Assembly (NCBI RefSeq): GCF_017562075.2
Contig: NC_054084.1
Span: 25,048,246 to 25,112,245, forward strand
Direction: 5' to 3'
Length of the DNA stretch: 64,000 bases
Source: Anopheles merus
Lineage: Eukaryota; Arthropoda; Insecta; Diptera; Culicidae
Shown here: piece by piece, positions 26,001 to 39,480 of the stretch
Layout: each line of letters opens with the position of its first letter
How positions within the stretch are numbered: position 1 is the first letter of the stretch
The notes under the pieces: generated by a model
Told to the model about the DNA's origin: nothing
What the model saw: the letters and a program-made list of their open reading frames with translations, nothing else
Database searches by the model: none
Position numbers and translations under genes: made by a program

Positions 26001-29000
26001 CTTTATCTGCTTCAACCGGGTGCGGACCTTCATGACTCGCACGGAAAATGTCTTGATGTCGGAGAAAAGGATTTGATTCGTACTTTTCCACCCGCTCTCG
26101 ACACCCGGTAAGAATCGGATAAGTCCAGTATATCCCATCCGCCGGAAGAGACAGCGGAGACACTCGGATGGATTCTGACGCGATTTAGGTTTCAGCATCT
26201 AGCGAAGGTTTATTGTTTATGCGCTATTTATATCACCAACGGTATGCGCAGAGAACACGAAGCGTTGGCCGTCATGCTGGAGAGCGCACCACGTTTATTG
26301 CAATTTCCAGCACGGTTGACAGATAAAATTCGAGAGAAAGAAATAGACTTGCGCTAAAATCCGTCCGTTGGTCCGACATTTCCATTTCCAGTTGGGTCGC
26401 TTTTAGAAAATAAATATCATATCATACACCAGAATAAATCAGACGATCACACACGTTTGAGGAAAGCAGGGAACAGACAACAAGACCAGGGTCTTCATGT
26501 TTTTTTGAAGTGGAAATAGAACTCTTTTCTGCTCGCCGATGATAAACAACGGCTTGTATCAGAAGTTGTTAGGAAATGGAAATGACACAATCGCGATTCT
26601 CCATTGCAGTCCAATAAAATTGCAAAATTCAAAGGGTACGGGCGTCAACGAACCGGAACCTTCCGACTGAAGACCCGAGGGTAGAAGTGCACAGGTATCA
26701 TATCATTTTGTGATACGCACTTCGAGGTGAATGTTTGTGTGTGTAGCCACCGCGAAAAAACATTGTCACCCGACCACAAGGTTAGAGGTTCTTGTAGAGA
26801 CCTCGTGTTTTCCATTTGCGTGGTTGATTGTACTGCTGGAAAGATGAATAAAATATATTGTCTATCTAGTTTCCGATTATGACCCGCAGGTACCAGCAGG
26901 TTCTGTATGCAATACATGCAACCAACCAACCATCGTACAACCGAGGAGAGGAGATACACTCAACTATCGGTTGGGAGTTAGCTCGCGGGTCTGTCGTGGT
27001 TCCAGTTGTCACAGAAAGTATCTAGGAAATGACAACGGAACCGCGCAACAGATAGCAGTCCTAGAGGCGCCGTACCACGCCAAACGAGTTATCGCACAAT
27101 TGGGGCGTTGGACTTGTGAAAGTAATGCGGCGAAGAATGTTTGTTCTGAAGAAAGTGGAAGCGTTCTGACGGCATTTAGGAAACACTTCATCTAAACCAT
27201 TTAAAAAGGATGGAAAACAGAGTAGGAGAGAGCGAGCCAGATGGGAGTTACTGCGTTATGCTGGTGAAATTTATGCACTTGGCTGCTGCCACCTTCATCT
27301 TGATACTGCAACAACGAGTGTTTCCGGTGAAACTAGTTAGGTTCGCAACGAGAGCACGGAAGAATAACGCAATCGTCTTCGGGGAAATTGTTATGAAATG
27401 CTAAGAGTGGTTTCTCGACAAAACATTTATCAAATCAGTGGAGTGTATGGTTTTGTGTGATAACTATAACGTTACTATGAGAATATTGTGCTTTTCAAAA
27501 AGGTGTTTGTGATAAAGACTTTAGAATAAGAAAGATTAAATATTTGGATTGATAGAAGTTTAGCAAAGTTAAGCAAAGTTTAGTGAATTTTTTATTTTGC
27601 CCTCATCAAAACTGTTTAGTGGAGATATTCATGTGCCTAAAACAATAGGAAATCATGTCAAGGCAATGTTTGAAGTTTTAACGACACATTCAAAATCTGT
27701 TAAAATATTTGAAAATTGAGGGGATAGGTAAAAATGTCTTTGTAGAATCAATGTAGAACATTTATTAATCTAAAATTTATTATTTAATTGTAATAACTGA
27801 GCTTTACTCACTTAGTCAATTTGATTTTCAAAGCAAGATAGATTCAAATTGAAATCATCGCACGCATTGAGACAGCAGTCATTGATACCATTCTTGACTT
27901 TCATTTTACCAACGATATGAAAAAGGAATATACTTTACACTGTTCGCTTTAAACGTTCATAATTTCTATTCCCTTTTGCACTTACTCCATCCAACTCAAG
28001 TATGTCTCGTCTCCTTTTCATCTGTGATTTTGTCAAACAGTAGTCAATCGTCATCTGAAGAGATCAGGAAATTCAGTTCGCATCTTTTATTCTCTCATAC
28101 AAACTCATATCATGAAGTCTACCCTTGCGCATATTAAAATCGAAAACCAATTTTATCACAACTTTGGTCTTAGTATATTGCAAGAATATATCAAAAGAAA
28201 CATTCTACACTCTCGAATGATGATGATTGCTTATGGTTATTTTCCCGCCCGAGTGTTCCATTCAACCCTACTACACTTTCAACCCCACCACACTTTTCGG
28301 AAAATAGACTCATAACCCTTTGGAAGATATTTCATCACAAATTCTTTCCTTGCACCTTCCAAATCGGTTCACTTCCGCTTTCGGTCGTTGCTCATGCTCT
28401 GTTCGCTGATTTAAATCTTCTCCCGAGGCTCTCTTACCTATTTCCCAACCGAGCAGCTGGGGTGATTGAACTGGGCTCAACTTGATGAGATACTCTGGGT
28501 AAGTTCTACCGGCTTTCGTCAAAGGAACTGTGGGAAAGAGTGTGAGTACTTCATCGTCAAAGTTGCTACCGGTGTCAACTCATACAGTTCCATTTTTGTC
28601 TCATTTTAGTATCTCTTTCTTACATTCAAATACCTCGGGAATGCTCCAAGGAAAACTTATTACAACGGTAGCGATGATAGAAATGATGATAATAAATTAT
28701 GCTTCTCTTCTTGAGGTACAATTTTTGCCACACTTCTGTCAGGTCGCATGAGAACGAGATTTGGGGAATGATTCTTCTTCACCGAGTGGGTTGAAAGTCA
28801 CATGGGACACGCAGATAGCAGTGTAAGTTTGGCTCTCGTTTTGCGAGACTTAAGGATGACTATCAGGGGCAGGAAATTAGGAAACACCGTTCAGAATACA
28901 GAATTATGTGACTTGGATTTATTTATGAGCTAACGAAAGAGAGAATACGAAAAGAGTCTGCATTGAATTCCATCGCTGTCAAGCGGATGTGGTGCTCCAA

Positions 29001-30626
29001 AGAACACAGTGAAGAGATAAACGTATCGGAATTCGAAAGGTTGGAATTGAACTCGTACTAAAGAATTATTTTGTCCACATTAGCCCATGTTTCATCGAAT
29101 TTCTCATAAAAATGACACTAAAAGGGAAAGCAAGGGAGTAGACATTCGAAAATTCAGTACGTTATGGATGGTTGTATTCGTATTTGATTGATTCGTATTT
29201 AAGAGATATTTTTACTTGGGGATGTAAAAGTATAATTTATTGCTAACAATCAGTTACCAGTTCAGACTTTCACGAGCCATTCTCGTCTCGTTTAGTTTTT
29301 AGGTGGTTTAATCTTCTTGCACTTAATAACCTATATTGGGAAATGAATTCGATCAACTGCCCTGATCTCCGGTTACATTTGTCATCAGCTTATCCATCAG
29401 CGGATTACTTTAAACATCTTACAATGTGTTGCAACAAAGTGCAGTCTAGTATATTTACCACCAACTGAGAGGAGTTGTTTTCAAAAGCTTTTGCGAATAA
29501 AAAGGTATCATTAATCAGAGATTACTCGCCAACACTGTTTAGCCCACTGAACCAATCAGGGCAAATACTTCAACTAGTACTTTCTTTTGCTACTTTATAC
29601 TGTAAATAAAGTTATTCTGCTTCAAAATTGTTGAATAATTAATAAACTAATTATCGGTCTAATGCTCTTAAGAACAACAAATACAATGAACCTGAAAGAA
29701 TAAGTTAATCCATTCAATGTCTCCTACTTTACCCGCTTCATGAGTGTCTCTCAAAGCACGGTGAAAAAACACACTCATTCTACATGCTTTTAATCCTCAC
29801 TTTCATTCACCAGCTCATTAATCATCTTTTCATCGATTTATCGCATGGAATAAGCCAACGTCGTCAACGGGTCACCCCTGCATACTAGTCCCCGAAACGA
29901 TTGATCGAACGGTTGCAGTGTCAGCAAGACAGTCGCTCAGCCATTAAGGACACTAAACCCCACTCGCTATGGATGACGTTCGATTTTTCATCGATTTCAT
30001 CAACGCTTCTCGGCCCGATCTTCGACGTGGGTGTGACGCGACAGACCGTTGACCATCGATGGCGAACCGTTTCTGGCGAAAGATAATCCATCGCTTTGCA
30101 AATGTCTTCCAAAGGTCGTGGAGTCGGTTCCAGTTTGCTGTACGATAAGGAACCGGTCTTTATGCCATCGTTTAGAAGATAATTTTGCAAACAAATCGTG
30201 CTGGAAACCTTTCCGGTGGCAGGAGAAATATGTACGCATGTTTGTTTGTAGCTGGCGGTAACCGTACATTCTCATCAATGACATCGTTTGTTTCTTGTCC
30301 AAAGGACCGAAAGAGACTGTTTCCGGAGCAGAATTGTGCGCGTTTTAAATTAACATTCTAAGGAAAAAGCCACAACCATACAAAAACAGCGGAAGGACAT
30401 GGCCACAATGATTTACCTCGGCGTGGCTCGAGTTATTGAAAACGGATCTTCATTGCAAAATCCTCAACCGCGTACAACACATCCGTAAGCCACAAATAGT
30501 CGCTTGAAATGTGAACGGTCGTGGTTTTGCGTTGACGGTATAATTAAATTAATTCTATTGTTGTAAAGCATCACATTAGCGACATTTGGATCGAAATCAA
30601 CGGAACGTTTGTTGGTCCTTGTAGAA
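23086..30626. other. AT-rich non-coding stretch
   Basis: More than 7 kb with only short frames. A GATGAT trinucleotide run lies at about 24949-24966. GATAAG sites are sparse. No tRNA, repeat family or exon recognised. Likely intronic or intergenic. Confidence 0.55.
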
Positions 30627-33600
30627 TAATGTGACCAGCGTGGCATAATGTGACCAGCGTGGTATTAAAAACATGCTACAAGGTGGAAAACAAATAACGT
30701 TTCCTGTGCGGTGTTTGGACGCGAATTATGACCGGCAGTGATGCTATTTATGTATCTTCCGGTGTACATACCAACGGTGTAGAATACCCCACAAGAAAAT
30801 ACGGTTTAAAAGCCAACCGTTATGGGGAACATACTTGGAAGGATATTGCTAGAAAAAAGGAATTTGCGGGCGAGTGCAGCTTATTATGTTAATGCAATTT
30901 CTATGCAATCGACTGTAAATATATCGAGTGGCTTTCCTTCCATTGATGTCCCGCCCCTGGACCACCTGTGTGTGTTACATTTCCGGTGGCCAGTAGGAGC
31001 TCATTCTCGCCAAAAAAAGGACAAAAATAAACGATTATTGTGTTGGCAACAAGCTGGGCCGGAACCAGCACAAGCTTATTGCGGCACACGTCCTGCTGGG
31101 CTCTACTTGCATGGGGTCGTTCCTCGATGGCTTTCTTGGGCACATACGCTGGTATTCACATGCTATTTTTCATGCTTTTTTCACTAAAGTGCAAGGCTTG
31201 TCGCATTATGGTGTGTTTTGTACTGCTTCCATTCAATGGAATATTTTTTAACAAGGTATTGAAGATTATCCTTCAGAGCGTAGAGTAAAACAGGATCATT
31301 TTGTGGCCAGGAAGAGGCAGTTTGTTGCAGCAGTTGGACAGGAAATTAGTTCGTGCTGTTTTAGGATGGAAATTCAACTATATTGGCAATACTTTATGCA
31401 GTTATTGCATATTGCAAGTGTGTTTTGAAGCTTGATTAAGCATTGCAGTTACTGGTTCCATTGACGAAGCACTTCCTCTATTAATATGAAATAACTTATA
31501 CATTGAAGGACTGCGTTTTGAAACGCAAATGGAATCATCAGCATTCAATCTGTCATAAAACTTTTTTTTTCGCGGTGGAGTTTGGTTTACTTTCTCTGAT
31601 TCTTTGCTCTTCGAACAAAAGCATTAAAAGACCATTTATATATTTTTACAGATTTTTCAATTAACACTGGAAACAATGCAAAACTTTTTCCTATCAAAAT
31701 ATACGCTGACAGTATTAATTCGCTTTCATTCATTCTGAACTTTTTTCTCCATTCTATTGCATTGTTTTGTTTATTTCCTTTTTTCACTCGATCATCGTTT
31801 TGTTTCTGCTTATGGATGCGTATTTTACAACAAACTGCTTTTTTTCGTCTTTATTCCCGATCGGCTCCTATTGAGATTTGTTTCATTTTTATTTCATTGT
31901 CAATATCTTTGCATTCCACTCTATCCAGTGCAGGCAAAAACGCTCGCTCAAGCTCAACAAACTCATCGATGCATCCAATTGCTCTTAATGCATCAAAGTG
32001 TTTGCCTTCGATAGGCGCCCGAACGCAGCAAATGCATCGAAAACAGTTTATTATTACCTCTTGTTGCATTGTGCTCGATATTACCTGTAAGCATATAAGC
32101 ACACTCAGGCTCACACGCACCCGATACGATTGAATTCCTTTGCTCATCCCTTTCCATCCCTCGTGCACAGGACATCCGGTTGCGTACAGTACGGTGAGGT
32201 CGGTCATGCAGGAAAAGGGTGGCTGGACTGTTGCATTTATCACGTACCAACATGCGACCACATTCCGCTGCGTGTTGACGATTGCCCGGTGTGCATTGGT
32301 GTAGAAAAGCGTTTCCCGGTGGCGTTAACCGGTTCGTATTACGCACGACTCAATGAAGCGTGTGCCATTCGTGCGTTGTGTGTGTGGTTTAAAATGGAAA
32401 AGTGAACGATTAACTTTTTACTGTACTTGATGAACCGTTGAAGTATTTTGGTTAGTGAGAGAAAAATACTTGACATATAGTAAACAAAATATCAATCATA
32501 TTCGAAATTATTCTAAGTGAGTGTTCAGAAAAATTGTGTTTTGCTAATGTAGGCTCGCTGTGAGGTCTTTATAAATTTATTCAACATTCTATCGACGCTG
32601 ACATCAGCTGAATGATGCCAAAATCGAACACGTCATCGATCGATCGATTGTAAATTCCTTCCTCGAAGCTATTTTGAAGCTCTCCGCACGTTCCTCGCAT
32701 ACCAATTATGCACTTAAACTGCGCCCAATAATAACAAAGAATACACAAAAAAACACTTCACCCTTGTTAAAAAAGAGCAAAAAAACATAAAAAGTGGTCA
32801 ACCGAAAGGGTTACCCATTCGACACGTGAGGCGATCGTGTGTCGCGCCTGTCTGAGGATCAATGGCATTACAAAGCTGAAGAGCAAATATTCAGCTCTTT
32901 TTCTCTGCGTTTTCGCTTTCGGAGTGCGAGTGGCGTTCAAAAAAGCCAATGTCCATTGTGTTTGGAATATAAGAAGCACACACACTCACTCACGGAGGGC
33001 TTACATATTTCAATCATTATTCAATTTGTTTTTCGATGGCTATCGCGTTTGCGTACCGTTTCATCGCGTCGTCGATTGAATTGAACGAATTTTGCATTTC
33101 GTTGGTAGATTGTACAGAACAAAGTCACCTGGAGACGGCGGATAACCTACATCTCGATTGGAATGAACTATGTCCGGATCATTGTTTCGGTTTGAGGGCA
33201 AAGCAGAACCAAAATAACAAACGTTTGAGGGTCTCGTTAGCGAAACGATCAAAGTGACAGACGTGTGTGGTCATCCAGCGATAACATTGTTTGGACAGAA
33301 TATCTTGCCGTTACGCCAAATTTTGAGTCTTGTTACATGGTTTAAACTAGTTAAAATTAAACTCTCATCATTGCAGTTTAAGAAGAATGAATTTAATATT
33401 TTCGCATTTTTTAAATCATTATGAAATTGAAAAAGTTATATTTGTTCGATATTGGGATGCTTTCAGTGATCTTTCATACGCTTCAGTGAGTATAAATAAT
33501 CGTTCAAAAAAGCAAAAAAGACAAAACACAAAACTGAGAATACACAATCAGGCTGCAACAAAGATTCATATACTGACAGAGAACAGGAAGCACGATATCT

Positions 33601-35039
33601 TTTGTTACTCTTGATTGAATAGCATCTTCTTCGCTGAAACAATAAAACGTGGGGTTTACTTTCACCTCAATCAACGACTTCTCCTAGGATGACCAGGGGT
33701 TTGACACTCTACAAACAACAATAGGAACTGACGCGATAACAAAACTTATTCATGCTTGAATCTCGGATTTTTCTACCAAAACCAGACTTGTACAAAATCA
33801 ATACTTGGTCCATTTTTCTTCATCGTTGCGCAGTGACTTCCACAGCAAATCCGCTTATTAATGAATGAAGTCGTTGATAGCTTTCATTTCACATTTAATT
33901 GAAATGGAATAACTCTTTATACCTTCCGTGGTAACTGCAGCAATTCTTCTCCCAACCCATCTCAACCACTTCGAAAACCGTCATGAATTGCCAGCTGGTC
34001 GGGCTCAAGCCGACGGGTATAGGTTTCAAATTTGTTAACAACTTGTAACTGTCAACGAACGCAACGGCGGCTGCGGTTGATGCGGCACCGTAAACGATGG
34101 AATAAATGTTTCTTTTATTCGCATGCTGGCACGAGGCTTACTACCTTCTCTGCTTCCTCCACACACCCGCATCACTCGCAGCAAAACGATGAATAAAAAC
34201 GATCATCTCATCCTACCGCCACCAACAACATTCTGCCGACTAAAACAACAAAACCACGGGATAAGTGGAAGAAACAAAGAGTCAGAAAGAAACGAAACCA
34301 GCCCGACACAAGCTGAGCAACGGTGGGCACGACGCAGGGCTCGGTTGAATATGGTAAGAAATCATCCCAACCAGGCAGGCAGGCACGAACGCCTCGGCAA
34401 TCGTTCCAGCGTCGTGGTCACCGCAGGCTAAGAAAAAGGTGGAAAACGGCGAATCCAAAAACCTCACACTCCATGGCCATGGTTTGCGAACGGACGCGCG
34501 CTCGCTGCAACAACTTAACCGACACCAGCGAAACTGGCCTTGGAGCTGCGGTTGGATTCCGGTTCGATGGCAAAGAGGTGCTTAAAAGCTCATCCTAATA
34601 TTCACCTCGCTCGCGCTTCAATTACTTGCTGATACAGCACCATCCGGCCGAGGTAGCGCAGGGCAGAATTTGGGTGGTTTCATTTGGAAAATAAATTATT
34701 GCTTTTTTAAATCTCATAATAAATTGTAACCATAAATTTACACGCTTCTTTTGCCCGTGTGACTGTAGGGATCTGAAGGAGGTTTCTTGTTTTTCCTTGG
34801 CGATTCTGCAGAATGATCGTTACGCTAGGCGTGTGGATCTCGTCTGTTTTGTCTTGCGTCGCAATTTTTGTTGAATTGCCCGCGCTTCGTTCCGCTCATT
34901 TGATCGTGATTAATAATTAATTTTTCGGCGCATTCTAACACGTTGATAGGAAACGTTTATCGAACATCTAATAGGGGTAATTGCCTGAAGCGAGCCCAAA
35001 CTACGCAAGATCGTAAATAGATCTTATGTGCTTGTGGGT
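30627..35039 (+). repeat. Left arm of large inverted repeat (4.4 kb)
   Basis: This segment matches the reverse complement of 59537-64000 almost throughout. Position 30627 pairs with 64000 and 35039 pairs with 59537. The left arm is about 51 bp shorter. Differences are frequent single-base indels, many in homopolymers or short repeats, and become denser toward 35039 (for example around 34785-34815). The alignment ends exactly at the assembly gap. The left arm therefore looks like a lower-quality contig end overlapping the other contig. No gene is supported: open frames here are broken by the indels in the other arm. A 19-bp tandem duplication (TAATGTGACCAGCGTGGCA) opens the arm. Confidence 0.9.
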
Positions 35040-35139
35040 NNNNNNNNNNNNNNNNNNNNNNNNNNNNNNNNNNNNNNNNNNNNNNNNNNNNNNNNNNNNN
35101 NNNNNNNNNNNNNNNNNNNNNNNNNNNNNNNNNNNNNNN
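35040..35139. other. Assembly gap of exactly 100 N
   Basis: A run of exactly 100 N, the conventional placeholder for a scaffold join of unknown size. It separates two contigs (1-35039 and 35140-64000). Reading frames drawn across it are artefacts. Confidence 0.99.
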
Positions 35140-35937
35140 CACACTTGAGCGGGCAGATAATTTGTATGTTTTCTTTGCAACATTAAATATATTCTATTTT
35201 TGTAAATAACCATTTAATTACGTTACATGTAATTATTTTTATTTTTTGCTGTGCTATAGCACTGTGCAGTTTTTACCGAGATAAACGAATAGGTATTGCG
35301 ACACCAAGTCACAGCATTGAGCATAGCACTGACAAACGGAACGCATCGGACGCGTATGCAAAACATCAACGGGTTGGTCATGTGACTGACACAAAGTGCT
35401 TATGTGGTGGCCAATCATTACAGGTGTCGTTTTGGTGTAGGGGTTTGTCGGCATTTTTCTACCTTTCGTTCCGATTGGAAAGTAAAGGAGAGTGAGTGCA
35501 TGTGTGTAGTTTGTTGTAGTATGTGTTGCTGTAGCGTTTGATTTGTGTATGGGAAGCAGATGAACATATATGTTATTCTGTTATAGATCGTCTTAAGAAC
35601 TACGAGGGTTAATAATTTATGTACAATTTAGCATTCATGAAAAAGAATGTGAAAGTGTATTACGAGATGTAGAAAATTTCTTAAAATGTGCACTGTATAA
35701 TAAGTACATTGTCCAAAGATCGCAATTGTGCACAAGATCATACACACCACACACACACACACACACACACGCGCGCATACCGATACATGAGATCACATCG
35801 GCGCTCGTTCCTATTCGTTAATACTTCCATTGATAAGGACAGCTTATTACCTGCTATACGCGTTTTTGATAATTAGCAAAGGTGTCCCAATCACAACACT
35901 CTCTTGGATATAAATCCTTTACAAATTTGAGAACGTA
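35140..35937. other. Upstream region of the NF-YC-like gene
   Basis: AT-rich with a (CA)n microsatellite at 35748-35770. CCAATCA (CCAAT at 35887-35891) and TATAAAT (35909-35915) precede the ATG by 47 and 23 nt. The TATA-like site is too close to the ATG to serve a conventional start site about 30 nt downstream, so it may be fortuitous. The CCAAT could be a real promoter element. Confidence 0.4.
35748..35770. repeat. (CA)n microsatellite
   Basis: Pure CA run followed by a short GCGCGC stretch, read directly. Confidence 0.95.
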
Positions 35938-36750
35938 ATGACGCCTCGAAAAAAACCGTCTGATCAACCATCCATTTCACAGCAAAATTTTACAAACTTC
36001 TGGCCTAACGTAATGCGAGAAATTGAGCTAATGAACAAAATTGATACAGCTCATCCAGTTTTTCCACTCTCGCGCATTAAAAGAATAATGAAGATTGACG
36101 AAGAGGTGCCAAATATAGCCTACAATGTTAGCTCCCTATTAGCGAAAGCGAGCGAAATATTCATCCAGGAATTGACACTGTGTGCATGGCTGCATACTGA
36201 AGCTAGCAATCGGGCAACGTTAACGCGCAAGGACATCGCGAAGGCCACTGAAAAGTATGAGCAGTTTGATTTCCTCATGGACATTGTACCGCGAAACAAA
36301 AATGAGGCGGAAAAAAGCGTTGTTGATATGGAGGATACGCAAGACGAGGACAGCAGCGAGGAAGAGGGTTGCACAAATTGTGCAAAGGAAGGGACCAGCT
36401 GCGAGCGACCACAGTGTGGCTTCCAGCAGCCAGAAATACAGCCTCGGAATGTTGAGAGTGAAGCAGAGGGCCTCGCAAACGATGATACGGTGACACATGT
36501 TATACCAATTGTTGTACCACATAGTGGAACAGTTTCAACCGAGGAGCCTATCAATCAAACACTTCAACTGTTTTTGCAAATAATAACACCGACAGGTGAA
36601 ATATCGCATGTACCGGTAAGTTCAAAGTTAAGAATATAGTTTCAATTAGTTGACAAACTCATCTAATTATATTCACAGATCACGATACCTCAAGACAACC
36701 TGACCATTACAGAAGTGGTTGATCCCGAAGCTACGCCAAATTATATGTGA
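35938..36750 (+). CDS. Divergent NF-YC (nuclear transcription factor Y subunit C)-like protein, two exons
   Basis: Exon 1 is 35938-36615 and exon 2 is 36679-36750. The 63-bp intron has GTAAG...TTCACAG ends and is in phase 0. The product is 249 residues. NF-YC pairs with NF-YB through a histone fold, and with NF-YA binds CCAAT promoters in the nucleus. Residues 21-119 carry the family block: FWPNVM (21-26), SRIKRIMKIDEEV (45-57), IFIQELTL.AW.HTE (74-88), LTRKDIA (95-101) and FDFLMDIVPR (110-119). The helix-2 region (YNVSSLLAKASE) departs from the usual AEAPVLFAKAA(Q/E). An acidic tract (130-143) and a Cys cluster (C145, C148, C155, C160) follow. IITPTGEI (215-222) and the exon-2 sequence match the second conserved NF-YC motif, which supports the splice. 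The long Gln-rich region is missing, so this is probably a diverged paralogue. No canonical AATAAA follows; CATAAA lies at 36823. Confidence 0.92.
36616..36678 (+). other. 63-bp intron of the NF-YC-like gene
   Basis: Begins GGTAAG after CCG and ends TTCACAG before ATC. Phase 0. Reading through instead gives only seven extra residues and a stop, while splicing restores the conserved HVP-I motif continuation. Length is typical of short dipteran introns. Confidence 0.88.
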
Positions 36751-39480
36751 TGGAATGGCATACAGACGACACCGACTGTTATTTTTGCATTCAACAAATT
36801 TGGTCATTTATCGAAGAGTTTGCATAAAGCAATATTTTACAGCGAGTTTTTTTATTTTAAATTGGTATAGACTATAAAAAATACGGCTTAGCCATACAAG
36901 TGCCTTAAAATGTTAAAATGTCCTCTTACTGAGAATCCTTTTCTTTATCCTAAAATTTTAGTTTTTACACATGTTTATGAGAATTATTTCGATTTTTTTA
37001 CATTTGATACCATTTAAAAGTAAAGCCATTATATTATATTTAAATTACTATCATTTAAACATAGAATTTGGGATATTTAATCATATTTACAACCAAAAAT
37101 ATGCAGAAATTGAGAATTTATTCAAACTAGGGTAGGAAACTACATTCGTTATAGAAAATCAAATTACAAAAAAGCAATTCAAACGTATGAAAAAAAAAAT
37201 CACGCATATTCAAAAAGTATTATTCATTACGGAATGTAAGACCACTTAAAGTGACAGTGTAGCAGCAGAACAAGCATATGCAACCTAGGTTAGTGTTAGA
37301 TTGTACCGAAGAATCGCGTGAAACTATTCCTTGTAAAGAAGTATGTTCGCAGAAGGCCATCAATCAACATAGCAACACGTTTACACAACTACAATAGCAA
37401 TCGTAAGTAAGGTAGATCATGATCACGGTTGAAGATTTTTGAAAATTTGTAAAGAGTATTGAAAGATGCAGTTCAAACAATGTGATTGCTTTTCGGTAAG
37501 AATTTCTAAAGCTACACCTTTTTAAATAGCAAAATACTAAAATAATACGCACGGAATCCTTTTTAAACGGAATAAAATTGCTTCATTTTGACATTGTTAT
37601 CTTTCCATTCCTTAATTCTTTTGGCCATGTTACGAATATATTGTGCATAGTTCTAACATGAGTTCCACTTTATGATAAACGCTAACACAGTCGTTCCAAT
37701 GATAGAGTAGCATGTGCTAGAAAAACAATATTCATCACAATCACCATACAAGGACTGGTTATGTTTGCTTCCTCCATAGATTGTGTTGGTGTGATTGGGG
37801 CGTTGAGTAACACCACTACAGTCGATGAGATGGATAACAAGCCACTAACGTGCTTCCTCGTCAGACGCGACCCTACTATAACATATCAACTTCTTCTCCC
37901 GTTTGATAAATAGTTTGTTTAGTGATTCGTCGCGTTGTTGTGTTTACAATAGCGTCGATAAATTTGTACCAGACCGCCGGACCGACTGACGCTGAACAGC
38001 GTCTTTTGCGTTCAACATATTTTAACACTTGTTTGAATGAGGACAAAAATAGAATCTTGATTGCAGCGACCACTTCACAAGATGACCGATCGAACCAACG
38101 ATAAACGATTGAGCAAAGCAAAATAAAACAAACGCGTCGTTCAATCGAATCGAACGACGAAACATTCGTAGAGATAAAAGTAAAAGGAAAAAAAGTAAAC
38201 AACTACACGAATCAGACGAAGCTTTTGTACGTATGAATGTAGATCTTATCCCACGTGTTGGCTTCCGTGGAATGTCCAAATTTTGACACGTTCCTCTCAC
38301 TCGCGCTGAAAGCGGCCGTGGTATGGGCGAGCGTTTGTTTCGTCTTTCAATTTTATTATTTTCATCTCCTAATCTGTGCTCGATCATCAGTCAACGAACG
38401 AGACCGACCTGTCAGAATTCGTAATAACCTGTAATAAACGAGTCTGTGTCGTGGGGTCCGTTTACGAAGTGCCCAGCGTGGACGATCGGTGGTGGAGCGA
38501 GGCACAGCCTGAGACCGTTGTCGATGTTAATGCTGATTCAATCGATATTCAATTTTTCTTTCAGAGGTCTCATTGTGCTGCTGTGCTTTTGAATCTGGTT
38601 TTTTGGTCGCAGACGGTGATAGGATCTGAGACAGGTTTGTGGATGTATTGGTGAAAAGGTGCTCGAATCCTTATCATGCTTCTCAAATCGGAGGAGTGTT
38701 GGAAGCTCGCTCGAGCAGTTTTTATAAGCTATTCGAGCAGTTAGGAACAACGACCTTAATTTACTGGTCGTGTGATGGCGCCATGATCATCACTCGACTT
38801 GCAGCAAGTGCTTGTGACAAGAGGTTCTCTGCTGAGCCCGAGTAATGCATCAACGACGTCCAATATCGATAGAGTGTTGTGGTGTCTGGTTAATTTCAGC
38901 TTCGATCGAAAGGCAAGATAAGCTGAGCTCGAGACATCGAGTGGCTTGTGGAAAATGATCTGTTCTCGGCGATCTTCTTCGTTGGGGAAATTAACTCATC
39001 TGCTCTTTTAGTAGCGATAACTGCAAAACGATCCAACGATCAACGAATGATTGCTTATCGGGACTTGGTATGTTGTTTGTTGCTGAACAGCGTGATCTGC
39101 TCTCAAATAATTCATGAATAATCATTGCTTTTTCTTTCAGGTTTGAAAATGGTATGGTTTTGCCTACCAAATAGGATGTTGTGCCGTTCTATAATCTGGA
39201 CGGTTGAGAGTTGCTTCGAAGGGCGTTGAGTCTGATTAAAAACAGACATAAAGTGCTCGAAACGATCATGCATGGAAACACAAATCCATTTCATCTGTGT
39301 TCCGATAAGCAATGAAGATGATCATCTTTCATATGGGGCGTTAGCTGTCGATGATGGAATGTCAGAACCATTGAACTTGGATGATAACACTCGGCGGCAA
39401 TTGTAGGCCGCTACACAGCAAGAGAAAACAGGCATTGCAGCTCAGGGAGGAGGGAATGGCAGCAACTTATTTGTTTAAAA
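36751..39480. other. Non-coding stretch, AT-rich then GC-richer
   Basis: The NF-YC-like 3' UTR presumably lies at the left edge. 36900-37850 is AT-rich. 37860-38900 is GC-richer, with an Inr-like TCAGTC at 38387 but no DPE in register. GATAAG sites lie near 39056 and 39305. No gene recognised. Confidence 0.5.

Noticed and set aside
31851..32261. Minus-strand frame of 136 codons also present in the other arm
   Set aside because: A one-base indel between arms changes the frame and N-terminus, so it is not protected as coding; no domain seen.
34957..35213. Open frames spanning the run of N
   Set aside because: They are artefacts of the gap.
38387..38392. Inr-like TCAGTC in a GC-rich patch
   Set aside because: No DPE or TATA in register and no coding exon nearby.
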